A DNA stretch of 64,000 nucleotides from JAICKM01 sp050998805 (GTDB lineage: Bacteria; Chloroflexota; Chloroflexia; QHBQ01; JAICKM01), in assembly GCA_050998805.1 (NCBI GenBank), contig JBPCPV010000048.1:89751-153750 (forward strand). Direction: 5' to 3'. The notes under the pieces were generated by a model. The model was given only the letters and a program-made list of their open reading frames with translations. It ran no database searches and was not told the origin of the DNA. This document shows positions 31,053-39,296 of the stretch, one piece after another. Position numbers and translations under genes: made by a program. How positions within the stretch are numbered: the stretch's first letter is position 1; every line of letters starts with the position of its first letter.

Positions 31053-32027
31053 ATGCAAACTTACGAAATCGCGCCCAATGAGACGATGGAAACGTTGGTC
31101 GAGTCGTTGAGCCGCGCCGCCGAGCTGGATAAGGACATCACCCTCGTCATCCCGGCCGGCGTCAACCCGTTCGCCGATGCGGATAGCGTCAACGAACTCG
31201 CCAGCATCATGCGTAGCCACGACGCCCGCCTCCAGGTTCGGGCTGCGGACCCCGAGATCGTCGGCCTCTTTCAGAGCGTCGGCATCAAGGCCGACCCGAT
31301 AGAAGCCGAGGCTACCACGGTGCCGGCGCAGCCCCCGCCCGCAGCCCAGCAGCAGAGGGGCGGTTTCTGGGCAAAGGTAAAGGGCTATATGGCTCCGCCG
31401 GTCGCTGCCTCGCAGCCTGCCGCAGAGGCAAGCTCACGGCCTGCGCCCCCGCCACCTGCATCTTCACCCGACCCCGCGCCCACACCGCCCTCTGACGAGC
31501 CGTCGGCTGATGAGGGGCTGACGGGCCTCGACGCCACCATGCCTGCTTCGCTGCGCGACGCGCCGCAGACGCCGCCTCCCGCGGGCGACCGCGTCGTTAG
31601 CCATGTGCCCACGTCGAGTCTCGATGTTACTCTGCCATCCTGGCACGGAGATGCACCACCCGCGCCCACCATGTCCGCGGAGCCGGGGATGCGGCCCGAG
31701 TTCGCTCCCGTGCCGCCTGCTGCACCTCCGCCTGACGGCTTCAACATGAGCACACTCTCCGGCCCCGAGCAGACCCCCGCCTCAATCGGGCAGGCCGTCT
31801 CCGCAGCCGGACTCGACGCGCGCACGCGCTCGCTGCTGCTCTTCGGCATGGCCCTGATCCGGGTTGCGCCACAGGAAGCCGCCGGGGCCGCGACCGCCGC
31901 GCGCCACGCCGGCTGCTCCACCGACGAACTCCGGCTCGTGGTTGAAATGGCCCACGCCCTCGGAGGCGGCCCAAGCCGCTATCTCGGCCAGAAGATATTG
32001 GCAGCCGCACCGGATGAACCACGCTGA
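31053..32027 (+). CDS. Protein with Pro-rich linker and CMD-like C-terminal domain
   Basis: 324 residues from the ATG with CAGGAGG upstream. The N-terminal 80 residues form an alpha/beta unit (TYEIAPNETMETLVESLSRA, ITLVIPAGVNPFADADS) that I cannot name. A Pro/Ala-rich linker of about 150 residues follows. The last 80 residues resemble the carboxymuconolactone decarboxylase/AhpD helical domain (LLLFGMALIRV, AARHAGCSTDELRLVVEMAHALGGGP) but lack the redox CxxC. It overlaps the methyltransferase gene by 14 bp. A function cannot be assigned. Confidence 0.6.
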   Translation: MQTYEIAPNETMETLVESLSRAAELDKDITLVIPAGVNPFADADSVNELASIMRSHDARLQVRAADPEIVGLFQSVGIKADPIEAEATTVPAQPPPAAQQQRGGFWAKVKGYMAPPVAASQPAAEASSRPAPPPPASSPDPAPTPPSDEPSADEGLTGLDATMPASLRDAPQTPPPAGDRVVSHVPTSSLDVTLPSWHGDAPPAPTMSAEPGMRPEFAPVPPAAPPPDGFNMSTLSGPEQTPASIGQAVSAAGLDARTRSLLLFGMALIRVAPQEAAGAATAARHAGCSTDELRLVVEMAHALGGGPSRYLGQKILAAAPDEPR

Positions 32028-32547
32028 TCATGTCGGCCTGCTGCGCGACGGCGTGGCCGAGCCGGGCGGCGTCTGGGCCGACCTCGGCTCCGGCACCGGC
32101 GCGTTCACCCTTGCCCTCGCCGACCTGCTTGGCCCCGGCGCGCAGATCTACTCGGTGGACCGTGATAGGGATGCGCTCCGCGAGCAGGAGCGCGCCATGC
32201 GCGCACGCTTCCCCGCCGTCGGCCTCCAGACCATCGTAGGCGACTTCACGCGCCCGCTCGACCTGCCGCCGCTCGACGGCATCGTGATGGCAAACGCGCT
32301 CCACTTCGAGCGCAAGAAAGACGCTGTGGTGCGCCTCCTCTCCGGCTATCTCCGCCCCGGCGGGCGGCTGATACTCGTCGAGTACAACGCGGACCACGGC
32401 AACATCTGGGTGCCCCACCCACTCTCCTACGCGACCTGGTCCGCGCTCGCGGAGCGGAACGGGCTTGCCGGCACACGACTGCTCGCGGCTGTGCCGAGCC
32501 GGTTTTTGGGGGAGATCTATTCGGCGGTCAGCTACAAGGCGAGCTAA
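32014..32547 (+). CDS. Class I SAM-dependent methyltransferase
   Basis: 177 residues. Motif I is WADLGSGTGAFTLAL, the acidic loop is SVDRD and motif IV is GIVMANALHF. A PGGRLILVEY strand completes the Rossmann core. The start is an ATG inside the preceding gene (14-bp overlap), so translation is coupled. It ends by overlapping the convergent desaturase by 4 bp. Small-molecule methylation is most likely; the substrate is unknown. Confidence 0.8.
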   Translation: MNHADHVGLLRDGVAEPGGVWADLGSGTGAFTLALADLLGPGAQIYSVDRDRDALREQERAMRARFPAVGLQTIVGDFTRPLDLPPLDGIVMANALHFERKKDAVVRLLSGYLRPGGRLILVEYNADHGNIWVPHPLSYATWSALAERNGLAGTRLLAAVPSRFLGEIYSAVSYKAS

Positions 32548-33485
32548 GCGCCGGTCGCAACCATCCGTGCCTGTGCGCGGCGCTTCTCGGCTAAGTTCGC
32601 CATCCGCGCCATTATGTCCACCTGCCGGTTCAGCCGGTTCAGCGCCTCGATGGCTGCCGGCGCAGTCGGTTGGAGCCGCCGCACATCCCAGACATCCATC
32701 AGCACGGCAGTCACATACTTGTAGAACTCGGCCACCCCGTAGTTGGCGTGCTCAGAGATGACTTCGATCCGCGCCTTGAAGTCCGGCATCAGATGGCCGG
32801 GCATGGCGAAGTTCATCAGCACATCGGCCACATCCTCGATCAGGTTCGGGTTGATCTCGAGGTGCGCCTTCACCGCGTCCCGGTAGAAGGTGTAGTGCAG
32901 CGTCTCGTCTTTGGCGATCCGCCTCAGTATCGTCGCAAGCAGCGGGTCTTCCAGGTCGGCGCGCTTCGCCACGTTCACATAATAAGCCTGCGTCGAAAGC
33001 TCCTGCACCGCAGTGTATGCCATGCCGACGAAGGGGCTGCTGGTGCCCGGCGTCCAGGCGTTCCGCACCACAGTCTTCCGCAGCCTGTGCAGCCGGTCTG
33101 GGTCGCCGTTGCGCGTCACCAGGAGGTATGTCTGCAACACGTCCGAGTGCTGGTCCTCTTCGGAGGTCCATGTGCGGATGAAGTCCTGGATCACCTCGAG
33201 CGAGCCACGGAAGATGTCCACAAGGCCCGCCGTGAACCAGGGTAGGTTCACCTCAGTCAACAGGGCGGTCTCAATGGCGACATACAGCTCAGGCGAAATC
33301 GTCACCTGTTCGGGCGACCAGGGTTCGGTGTTGAAGTTCCGCCCGCGCTCCCAGGGGATTAGGCTGTGGTAGCTCCAGTCGATCTTCGCGGTGCGCTCGA
33401 GGTGGCGCTCGTAGAGTTCTTTCAACTTGCCCTCGAGCCGTATATCGAGACCGGTTTGCTTAGTGTCAAAACACGCTAACTTCAT
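32544..33485 (-). CDS. Acyl-ACP desaturase-like diiron protein
   Basis: 313 residues of the soluble acyl-ACP desaturase family (PF03405-type). Diiron ligands are visible as the Glu in ALLTEVNLPW, SEEDQHSD, the Glu in AVQELSTQAYY and KDETLHYTFY, giving the two ExxH pairs plus single Glu residues. The family introduces double bases-free cis double bonds into acyl-ACP using ferredoxin and oxygen, and is more usual in Actinobacteria and plants. AGGAAAGGA precedes the ATG. Its promoter is back-to-back with that of the PNPOx gene. Confidence 0.85.
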   Translation of the reverse strand: MKLACFDTKQTGLDIRLEGKLKELYERHLERTAKIDWSYHSLIPWERGRNFNTEPWSPEQVTISPELYVAIETALLTEVNLPWFTAGLVDIFRGSLEVIQDFIRTWTSEEDQHSDVLQTYLLVTRNGDPDRLHRLRKTVVRNAWTPGTSSPFVGMAYTAVQELSTQAYYVNVAKRADLEDPLLATILRRIAKDETLHYTFYRDAVKAHLEINPNLIEDVADVLMNFAMPGHLMPDFKARIEVISEHANYGVAEFYKYVTAVLMDVWDVRRLQPTAPAAIEALNRLNRQVDIMARMANLAEKRRAQARMVATGA

Positions 33486-33532
33486 AACTTCTTTCGATCC
33501 TTTCCTAACGAACTCCGTCCGTATATCTCCCT

Positions 33533-33561
33533 ATCTTACCCGATTCGGCCCCCAAAGTCCA
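33533..33561 (-). promoter_or_regulatory. Predicted promoter for the desaturase gene
   Basis: Minus strand TGGACT (33561-33556), 17 bp, TAAGAT (33538-33533). Only five bases separate its -35 from the divergent plus-strand -35. Confidence 0.5.
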
Positions 33562-33566
33562 GAGGC

Positions 33567-33595
33567 TTGACTGCCCTGCGCGGCTGTGCTATCCT
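33567..33595 (+). promoter_or_regulatory. Predicted promoter giving a leaderless transcript
   Basis: TTGACT (33567-33572), 17 bp, TATCCT (33590-33595). The expected +1, seven bases after the -10, is 33602, which is the first base of the GTG start codon. Confidence 0.55.
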
Positions 33596-33601
33596 GCCAT
33601 T

Positions 33602-34669
33602 GTGACTACAAGCCCCCGATTTGTGCCCGACAAGCTGGCTGCCGGGGCGATCTTCGCCCTGCTCGACCGCGCGCCGTTCGGCAGGCTGGCGACTTATGCC
33701 CCGCCGCAGGGGAACGCGCCCGGCCACTGCTATGTCGTACCTCTGCAATTTCTGCACCGCGAGGGCCTGCTCTACCTGATCACCACGCCGGGCCGCAAGC
33801 TGACCAACCTCCGGGCCGCGCCCTGGGCCGTCTGCTTCCAGATCGACTTTGCGGAGGCTGCGGGCTGGACCAGCGTTTGCGCCTGGGGTGACTACTCCGA
33901 AGTGACCGATCTGCGGGAGCGCCTCAGCGTGATCGCGGCCTCGTTCAGCAAATACCCCGACTACACCGCCAGGCGGAGCGTCTCCATACTCCGCCGGATC
34001 ATACCCAGCGCCGACCATATTCTGCCGGGTCGCTCGCCCCGCGCGCCGGTCTTCGGGCAGATCGAACTGCACACCGTGAGCGGGCGTTTCTGGCCGGGGC
34101 TGATGCTCTCGGCAGCCCCCTCACTTGTCCATCCTCCCAGGGCCGACGCCCAGCCGAACCGTCCGCGCGGCAAGCCCGTCCGACTCGAAATCGCGGCCTG
34201 CCTCGCCGTGCTCGACTCCCGGCCGCTGGCTCGCCTCGGCTGCTACCATCCTTCGCGCCGTCGCACCTACTGCCTGCCTCTCTGGCATTTGGTAGAGGGC
34301 AACGACCTCTGGTTCTACTATCCGCCCGGCGGCCGGCAACTGCTTGAGGCGCTGGAGGAGCACCCGCAGGGTGTCTGCGTGCAGGCCGACGACCTCGATG
34401 CCGGCCCCGACGCCGACCCCGGCCGCCCCTGGCGCAGTGTGCTCGCCGTCGGCACTGCCGGCATCGTCCCTCTAGGCTCCCAGGACCACCCGGAACTATC
34501 CGCCGCCCGCCAAGCGGCGATCCTACACGCCATACGCGAACGCCTGTACGCTTTCGATGTCAGGTCGGTCTTCGTGCCCCCCGACCCCGACCTCGGCGCG
34601 CCGCCCGGCTACCTGATCCGTGTCCGCCTACAGACGATCTCCGGCCAGGCAACCGGGGAGCAGCTATGA
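33602..34669 (+). CDS. Tandem PNPOx-like (split-barrel) flavin-binding protein
   Basis: 355 residues holding two pyridoxamine-oxidase-like split barrels. The first is about 8-170 (FGRLATY, YVVPLQFLHREGLLYLITTPGRKLTNLRAAP). The second is about 200-350 (RPLARLGCY, YCLPLWHLVEGNDLWFYYPPGGRQLLEAL). Proteins of this kind bind FMN, F420 or heme-type ligands; which one cannot be told. There is no ribosome-binding site, and the predicted transcript begins at the GTG itself. It overlaps the DUF92 gene by 4 bp (ATGA). Confidence 0.75.
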   Translation: MTTSPRFVPDKLAAGAIFALLDRAPFGRLATYAPPQGNAPGHCYVVPLQFLHREGLLYLITTPGRKLTNLRAAPWAVCFQIDFAEAAGWTSVCAWGDYSEVTDLRERLSVIAASFSKYPDYTARRSVSILRRIIPSADHILPGRSPRAPVFGQIELHTVSGRFWPGLMLSAAPSLVHPPRADAQPNRPRGKPVRLEIAACLAVLDSRPLARLGCYHPSRRRTYCLPLWHLVEGNDLWFYYPPGGRQLLEALEEHPQGVCVQADDLDAGPDADPGRPWRSVLAVGTAGIVPLGSQDHPELSAARQAAILHAIRERLYAFDVRSVFVPPDPDLGAPPGYLIRVRLQTISGQATGEQL

Positions 34670-35583
34670 ACGTCGTGCGCGCCGCCGTCAGCGCGGTCCT
34701 CGGCCTGGGAGCCGCGCTCCTGTTGCTCGCGACTGGGCGCGTCGAGTTTGGCGCGCTCGCCGCCGGGCTGGCACTTAGCGCCGCCGTCGGCGGGGCCGCA
34801 TATGCCGCCGGCAGCCTCACGCGCGACGGCGTGCTCGGCGCGGCGCTGGTCGGCACCGCCACCTTCGCATTCGGCGGTGCCGCCTGGGGCCTGCTGCTGA
34901 TCGTCTTCTTTGTCTCGTCCAGTGCCCTCAGCCGCGTCGGCCTCCGCAGCCGCCGCAAGCAGGATGCCGCAGAGGCGTTCGCCAAAGGCGGGCGGCGCGA
35001 CCTCGGCCAGGTGTTGGCGAACGGCGGGACGGCGGCTCTGCTCGCCGCCGTCTCAGCCGCCGCGCCGCCAGGCTGGCAGCCCGCCCTCTTCGCTGCCTGC
35101 GCCGGCAGCCTCGCCGCAGTCACCGCCGACACCTGGGGCACCGAGCTAGGTGTACTCAGCCGCTCGACCCCGCGACTGATCACCACGGGCCGCCCCGTCC
35201 CGCCGGGCACCTCCGGAGGCGTCAGCGGCCTCGGCCTCGGTGCGGCCCTGCTCGGTGCCGGCCTCATCGGCTTCGCCGCAGTCGCCCTCGCGGTCATCTT
35301 CCCGGCCCACGGCCTCCGCGTCACGGATACCCGCTTGCCGGCTGCCGCCCTCCTCGGCGGGCTGCTCGGCGCGCTCGCCGATTCGCTGCTCGGAGCGACC
35401 GTGCAGGCGGTGATGTGGTGCCCGGTCTGCGGCAAACAGACCGAGCGCCGCGTCCACTCGTGTGGCACGCCGACCCTGCCGCTCCGGGGCTGGGCCTGGG
35501 TGGATAACGAAGCCGTCAACTTCGGCTGCTCCCTCGTCGGCGCGGCCGGCGGCGCGGCATTTGCATGGCTCTGGCCTATCTGA
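34666..35583 (+). CDS. DUF92 family integral membrane protein
   Basis: 305 residues with about seven hydrophobic helices. The family signature is clear: LTRDGVLGAALVG, DLGQVLANGG, AVTADTWGTELG and GTSGGVSGLG. Plant relatives include the phytyl-phosphate kinase VTE6, so an isoprenoid-phosphate role is possible. A Cys-containing loop (WCPVCGKQTERRVHSCG) near the C-terminus looks like a small zinc site. It is translationally coupled to the PNPOx gene. Confidence 0.82.
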   Translation: MNVVRAAVSAVLGLGAALLLLATGRVEFGALAAGLALSAAVGGAAYAAGSLTRDGVLGAALVGTATFAFGGAAWGLLLIVFFVSSSALSRVGLRSRRKQDAAEAFAKGGRRDLGQVLANGGTAALLAAVSAAAPPGWQPALFAACAGSLAAVTADTWGTELGVLSRSTPRLITTGRPVPPGTSGGVSGLGLGAALLGAGLIGFAAVALAVIFPAHGLRVTDTRLPAAALLGGLLGALADSLLGATVQAVMWCPVCGKQTERRVHSCGTPTLPLRGWAWVDNEAVNFGCSLVGAAGGAAFAWLWPI

Positions 35584-35620
35584 GCGGCGCGGTGTAACGT
35601 TCTGCGGGGCGCGCGCGTAG

Positions 35621-35626
35621 TATAAA
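35621..35626 (+). promoter_or_regulatory. Possible -10 box for the small helical protein
   Basis: TATAAA (35621-35626) in an otherwise featureless 141-bp spacer; no convincing -35 was found. Confidence 0.3.
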
Positions 35627-35724
35627 TATGAGCGCCGGGGAAGATGCCCTGCCGCCGCGACACGACCGATAACAAGCCTGCCGGCACGCCGTAATGCAGG
35701 CACAGTGCAAAGGAGCATCCTACG

Positions 35725-36156
35725 ATGGACGATACGACGAAAACGACGAACACCGCCGGACCCACGGGGCCTGCCGGCGACCCCCGCGAGGAACTGCGCG
35801 CGCAGTTGCAGACGATGGGCAAGGCCGCCGGCGAGCTGCTCGAGCAGCTCGTGAAGGTGCCTGCGACGCTGGCCCAGATACCTCTCCAGGCGATGCCCGA
35901 AGAGACCGCGAACCACGCCCGCAACGCCGCTAACGAGGGCTTCGCCGCCGTGCGTACCCTGCTTGACGGCATCTCGCGCGGCCTCGACGACCTGATGACG
36001 GCACAGCGCGACCGCATGTCGAAGTCCGGCGAGGCCCATACCCACACCCCGCCCGCATCCTACGGGAGCGAGGCGCACGGCATGGAGGGCGACACCACCG
36101 CCCACGACACGAGCCTCACCAACGGCAGCACCACGCACCTCGACGAAGAGCCGTAG
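35725..36156 (+). CDS. Small hydrophilic helical protein, unknown function
   Basis: 143 residues. A charged start rich in Thr is followed by a helical middle (ELRAQLQTMGKAAGELLEQLVKVPATLAQIP and FAAVRTLLDGISRGLDDLMTAQRDRM) resembling phasin-like or coiled-coil accessory proteins. A His/Thr/Ser-rich low-complexity tail ends it. AAAGGAG precedes the ATG. No family could be named. Genes around it are not obviously related. Confidence 0.6.
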   Translation: MDDTTKTTNTAGPTGPAGDPREELRAQLQTMGKAAGELLEQLVKVPATLAQIPLQAMPEETANHARNAANEGFAAVRTLLDGISRGLDDLMTAQRDRMSKSGEAHTHTPPASYGSEAHGMEGDTTAHDTSLTNGSTTHLDEEP

Positions 36157-36173
36157 GCGCGCTCCGGCGCGCA

Positions 36174-36306
36174 GTTTTGAGTTTTGAGTCTTGAGTTCTG
36201 AATTGTCGCCGCTGTTTTACCGAGTGCTGAGACTCGCGCCGCCGGAATGCCGGTTGCAGGCGCGGGTCTCGGACTAACCACTACGCACTACGCACTACGC
36301 ACTAAC
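36174..36306. repeat. Heptamer repeats (TTTTGAG and CACTACG families)
   Basis: GTTTTGA units (36175-36202) and CACTACG units (36280-36303) lie in the 157-bp spacer before pxpA. The second run ends about 10 bp from the ATG and displaces any ribosome-binding site. Confidence 0.8.
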
Positions 36307-36313
36307 CCCGACG

Positions 36314-37054
36314 ATGGACCTGAACGCAGACATGGGCGAGAGTTTCGGCGCTTGGACGATGGGCGGGGATGCCGAGCTCATGCCCCTGATCACCTCCGCG
36401 AACATCGCCTGCGGCTTCCATGCCGGCGACCCTCTGGTCATGTCGGCCACCGTCGCGCTCGCGGCGGCGCACGGCGTCAAGATCGGCGCTCACCCCGGCT
36501 ACCCCGACCTGCCCGGCTTTGGCCGCCGCTACCTCGACATGACGCCCACCGAACTCGAAGCCGCCGTGCTCTACCAGATAGGTGCGCTTGCCGGCTTCAC
36601 CCGCGCCGCCGGCGTGCCGCTGCTCCATGTCAAGCCGCACGGTGCCCTCTACAACCGCGCCGCGACCGATCCTGCCGTCGCAGAGGCGGTTGCCCGCGCC
36701 GTCCGCGCCTTCTCGGCCGATCTTCTGCTGGTCGGCCTCGCGGGGTCGCTGCTGCTTGACGCGGGGCGCGCCGTGGGGCTGGCGGTCGTCGCAGAAGCCT
36801 TCGCCGACCGCGCCTACGAGTCGGATGGCAGCCTCCGGTCCCGCCGTCTCCCCGGCGCGATCCTTCCCGATCCTGCCTCCGCAGCAGCCCAGGCGCGCAG
36901 CATCGCCCATGACGGCTACGTGACCGCCCACGGCGGCACCCGCGTGCCGATGAGGGCCGACACCCTCTGCATCCACGGCGACACGCCCAATGCCCCGTCT
37001 TATGCCGCCGCAGTTCGCGTTGTGCTGGCAGAGATCCCCCCTCAGAACGTATAA
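36314..37054 (+). CDS. pxpA: 5-oxoprolinase subunit A (LamB/YcsF family)
   Basis: 246 residues with full family signatures: MDLNADMGESFGAW at the very start, NIACGFHAGDP, IGAHPGYPD, VKPHGALYN and LCIHGDTP. PxpA works with PxpB and PxpC to open ATP-dependently 5-oxoproline to glutamate; neither partner is adjacent here. No ribosome-binding site is seen because repeat DNA abuts the start. The C-terminus overlaps a TATAAT box for the next gene. Confidence 0.92.
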   Translation: MDLNADMGESFGAWTMGGDAELMPLITSANIACGFHAGDPLVMSATVALAAAHGVKIGAHPGYPDLPGFGRRYLDMTPTELEAAVLYQIGALAGFTRAAGVPLLHVKPHGALYNRAATDPAVAEAVARAVRAFSADLLLVGLAGSLLLDAGRAVGLAVVAEAFADRAYESDGSLRSRRLPGAILPDPASAAAQARSIAHDGYVTAHGGTRVPMRADTLCIHGDTPNAPSYAAAVRVVLAEIPPQNV

Positions 37055-37100
37055 TGGCGTTGACAACGGTCTCTCGGCTGAAAGCTGAAAGCTGAAAGCT
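37050..37100 (+). promoter_or_regulatory. TATAAT box and GCTGAAA repeats before the transporter gene
   Basis: TATAAT (37050-37055) straddles the pxpA stop, with a weak upstream -35. Three GCTGAAA heptamers plus GCT (37077-37100) form the leader, directly followed by the ATGGAGGAA ribosome site. Confidence 0.4.
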
Positions 37101-37113
37101 ATGGAGGAATAAG

Positions 37114-37788
37114 ATGAGGATCTCTCCTGCGTTCGTGGTGATCACGGGGGTGTTTATCTCGTGCCTGATCGTGGCGAACATCATCGCGGTGAAGCTGGTG
37201 AACATCGGCGGGCTGGTGCTGCCTGCGGCGGTAATTATCTTCCCGTTGAGCTACCTGTTCGGCGATGTGCTGACCGAGGTCTACGGCTTCGCGCGGGCGC
37301 GGCTGGTAATCTGGCTCGGCTTCGCGTGCAACGCGCTCGTGGTGCTGGCGATCGTCGCGGCGGGGGCGTTGCCTGCCGCCGGCTTCTGGTCGTACCAGGC
37401 GGCCTATGACAGGATACTCGGCGCGACGCCGCAGATCTTGCTGGCGTCCTTCCTGGCCTATCTTGTCGGGGAGTTCGCTAATTCGTATGTGATGGCGCGC
37501 CTCAAGCTGGCGACGAAGGGGCGATGGCTCTGGACGCGGACGATCAGCAGCACGCTTGTCGGCGAGGGGCTGGACTCGCTCGTGTTCATCACAATCGCCT
37601 TCTACCGCACGCCCGGGGTGGACATCCCGTCCCTGATCTTCACGCAGTGGTGGGTGAAGTCGGCCTACGAGATAGTCGCGACGCCGCTTACCTACGGGAT
37701 TGTGGGCTGGTTGAAGCGGATCGAGGGTGTGGACCACTTCGACTACGGCACCGATTTCAATCCGCTCGCGCTCCAAAAGGGGATGTGA
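37114..37788 (+). CDS. yhhQ: Queuosine precursor transporter (YhhQ/VUT family)
   Basis: 224 residues, six hydrophobic helices. Family landmarks are NIIAVKLV in TM1, IIFPLSYLFGDVLTEVYGF, EFANSYVMARLK and WTRTISSTLVGEGLDSLVFITIAF. These proteins import preQ0/preQ1 for queuosine in tRNA. No preQ1 riboswitch is seen in the short, repeat-filled leader. GGAGGAA precedes the ATG. Confidence 0.88.
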   Translation: MRISPAFVVITGVFISCLIVANIIAVKLVNIGGLVLPAAVIIFPLSYLFGDVLTEVYGFARARLVIWLGFACNALVVLAIVAAGALPAAGFWSYQAAYDRILGATPQILLASFLAYLVGEFANSYVMARLKLATKGRWLWTRTISSTLVGEGLDSLVFITIAFYRTPGVDIPSLIFTQWWVKSAYEIVATPLTYGIVGWLKRIEGVDHFDYGTDFNPLALQKGM

Positions 37789-37803
37789 TAGGCCCGCCTG
37801 TGC

Positions 37804-37809
37804 TATAAT
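37804..37809 (+). promoter_or_regulatory. Predicted -10 box for the nitrilase-DedA operon
   Basis: A perfect TATAAT 15 bp after the transporter stop and 36 bp before the nitrilase-family ATG. No good -35. Confidence 0.4.
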
Positions 37810-37845
37810 GCCCGCATAGGACGCGCGGAAAAGGGGGGCATTCGT

Positions 37846-38631
37846 ATGGCTACGCTTGATGTCGCGGTCGTGCAGATGGAGGTCTGCTCGGGCGAGGTGC
37901 GGAAGAACTGCGTGCGGGCCGAGGCGCGGATCATCGAGGCGGCGGAGCACGGGGCCGAAGCGATCCTGCTGCCGGAGCTTTGGACGAGCGGCTACAACTG
38001 GCCGGAGATGCCTGCGCTGGCCGAACCGCGCGACGGCGAGACGGTGCAGTGGTTGAGGAAGCTGGCCGAGCGGTGCGGGGCGACGCTGGTGGCCGGCTCA
38101 ATAGCCGAGGCGCGAGACGGGCGGATCTACAACACGAGCCTCGTGCTGACCCCGGACGGCGGCGTTGTTGGGTCGTACAGCAAGCGCCACCTCTTCCCCC
38201 TGCTCGACGAGCCGCGCTACATGGCCGCCGGGGACGCGCCGCAGACGGTGGACGGGCCGGCCGGCCGCTGGGGCCAGCTCATCTGCTTCGACATCCGCTT
38301 CCCAGAGGAGGCGCGGAGCCTCGCGCTGGCGGGGGCGCAGATCCTCTGGGTGCCCGCCGAATGGCCCCACCCACGGCTCGAACACTGGCGGACCCTGCTG
38401 CGGGCGCGGGCCATCGAGAACCAGTTTTTCGTGGTGGCGGCGAATCGATGCGGGCAGGGCGACGGCAACACCTGGTGCGGCCACTCCCAGATCATTGACC
38501 CCTGGGGCACCATCCTGACCGAAGCCGATGAGACCGAGACGACGCTCTACGCGACGCTCGACCTCGACCTGATAGGGGAAGTGCGGCGGCGGGTGCCATG
38601 CTTTGAGGTGGCGGCCCCCGCATGGACATAA
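37846..38631 (+). CDS. Carbon-nitrogen hydrolase (nitrilase superfamily)
   Basis: 261 residues. The catalytic Glu-Lys-Cys triad is in LLPELWTSGY, SKRHLFP and LICFDIRFPE; the second Glu lies at PEEA. The sequence is closest to the omega-amidase/YafV-like branch, which deaminates alpha-ketoglutaramate or similar amides, but nitrilase subfamilies are hard to separate by eye. AAGGGGGG precedes the ATG. It overlaps the dedA start by 10 bp. Confidence 0.85.
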   Translation: MATLDVAVVQMEVCSGEVRKNCVRAEARIIEAAEHGAEAILLPELWTSGYNWPEMPALAEPRDGETVQWLRKLAERCGATLVAGSIAEARDGRIYNTSLVLTPDGGVVGSYSKRHLFPLLDEPRYMAAGDAPQTVDGPAGRWGQLICFDIRFPEEARSLALAGAQILWVPAEWPHPRLEHWRTLLRARAIENQFFVVAANRCGQGDGNTWCGHSQIIDPWGTILTEADETETTLYATLDLDLIGEVRRRVPCFEVAAPAWT

Positions 38632-39233
38632 TCGGCTGGGTACAGAACATCATCGCCACGCTCAGCTATCCGGGGATCGCGGCGCTGATCGCGCTGGAAG
38701 CGATCTTCCCCCTGGTGCCGTCCGAACTGATCTTGCCTCTGGCCGGTAGCCTGGCGGCGCGCGGGCAGATCTCGCCGCTGCTGTTGTTGCCTGCGGCCTC
38801 CCTCGGCTCGGTGATCGGGGCGACGTTCTACTACGCTGTGGCTCGCTACGGCGGCGAGCCGCTGATCGGGCGGTTCCTCGACCGCTGGGGGCGCTGGCTG
38901 ATGCTCTCGCGCGCCGACCTAGTGCGGACACGGGAGTGGTTCGACCGGCGCGGGCCTCTCATGGTGATGGTCGGGCGGTTCACGCCGGGGCTGCGGACGC
39001 TGATCTCGGTGCCTGCCGGCCTGGCGGAGATGCCCTACCCGAAGTTCGTGCTCTACACCGCGCTCGGCAGCAGCGTCTGGAACGGCGGCCTGATCCTGGC
39101 TGGTTGGCTGCTCGGCGAAAATTGGCCGAGCGTGCAGGGCTGGGTCGCACCGATTGCTCCGGTGATCTATCTTGCGCTGTTGGTGCTGCTGGTCGTCTTC
39201 TTCTGGCGCAGGCTCGCGGCTCGCGGGCATTGA
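38622..39233 (+). CDS. DedA family membrane protein
   Basis: 203 residues of the DedA/SNARE-associated family with about five hydrophobic segments: FPLVPSELILPLAGSLA near the start, GSVIGATFYYAVARYGG, the conserved GRFTPGLRTLISVPAG and LGSSVWNGGLILAGWLLG. Members are implicated in undecaprenyl-phosphate or phospholipid flipping and in membrane potential homeostasis. It starts inside the nitrilase gene, suggesting coupling. Confidence 0.9.
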   Translation: MDIIGWVQNIIATLSYPGIAALIALEAIFPLVPSELILPLAGSLAARGQISPLLLLPAASLGSVIGATFYYAVARYGGEPLIGRFLDRWGRWLMLSRADLVRTREWFDRRGPLMVMVGRFTPGLRTLISVPAGLAEMPYPKFVLYTALGSSVWNGGLILAGWLLGENWPSVQGWVAPIAPVIYLALLVLLVVFFWRRLAARGH

Positions 39234-39261
39234 CAGCCGTTCATATACTCCGAATGGCGGT

Positions 39262-39290
39262 TGCGCGTCTTGCGCGTGGGCGGTATAATA
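39262..39290 (+). promoter_or_regulatory. Predicted promoter for the metG leader
   Basis: TTGCGC (39262-39267), 17 bp, TATAAT (39285-39290), giving a start near 39297 and a leader of about 350 nt. Confidence 0.6.
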
Positions 39291-39296
39291 GAGAGA

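Noticed and set aside
37055..37113. preQ1 riboswitch before the queuosine transporter
   Set aside because: The leader is short and consists of GCTGAAA heptamers; no pseudoknot-like preQ1 core is visible.
37099..37950. A 283-codon minus-strand frame over the queuosine transporter
   Set aside because: Arg/Asp/His-rich shadow of a membrane protein on the plus strand; no start signal or domain.
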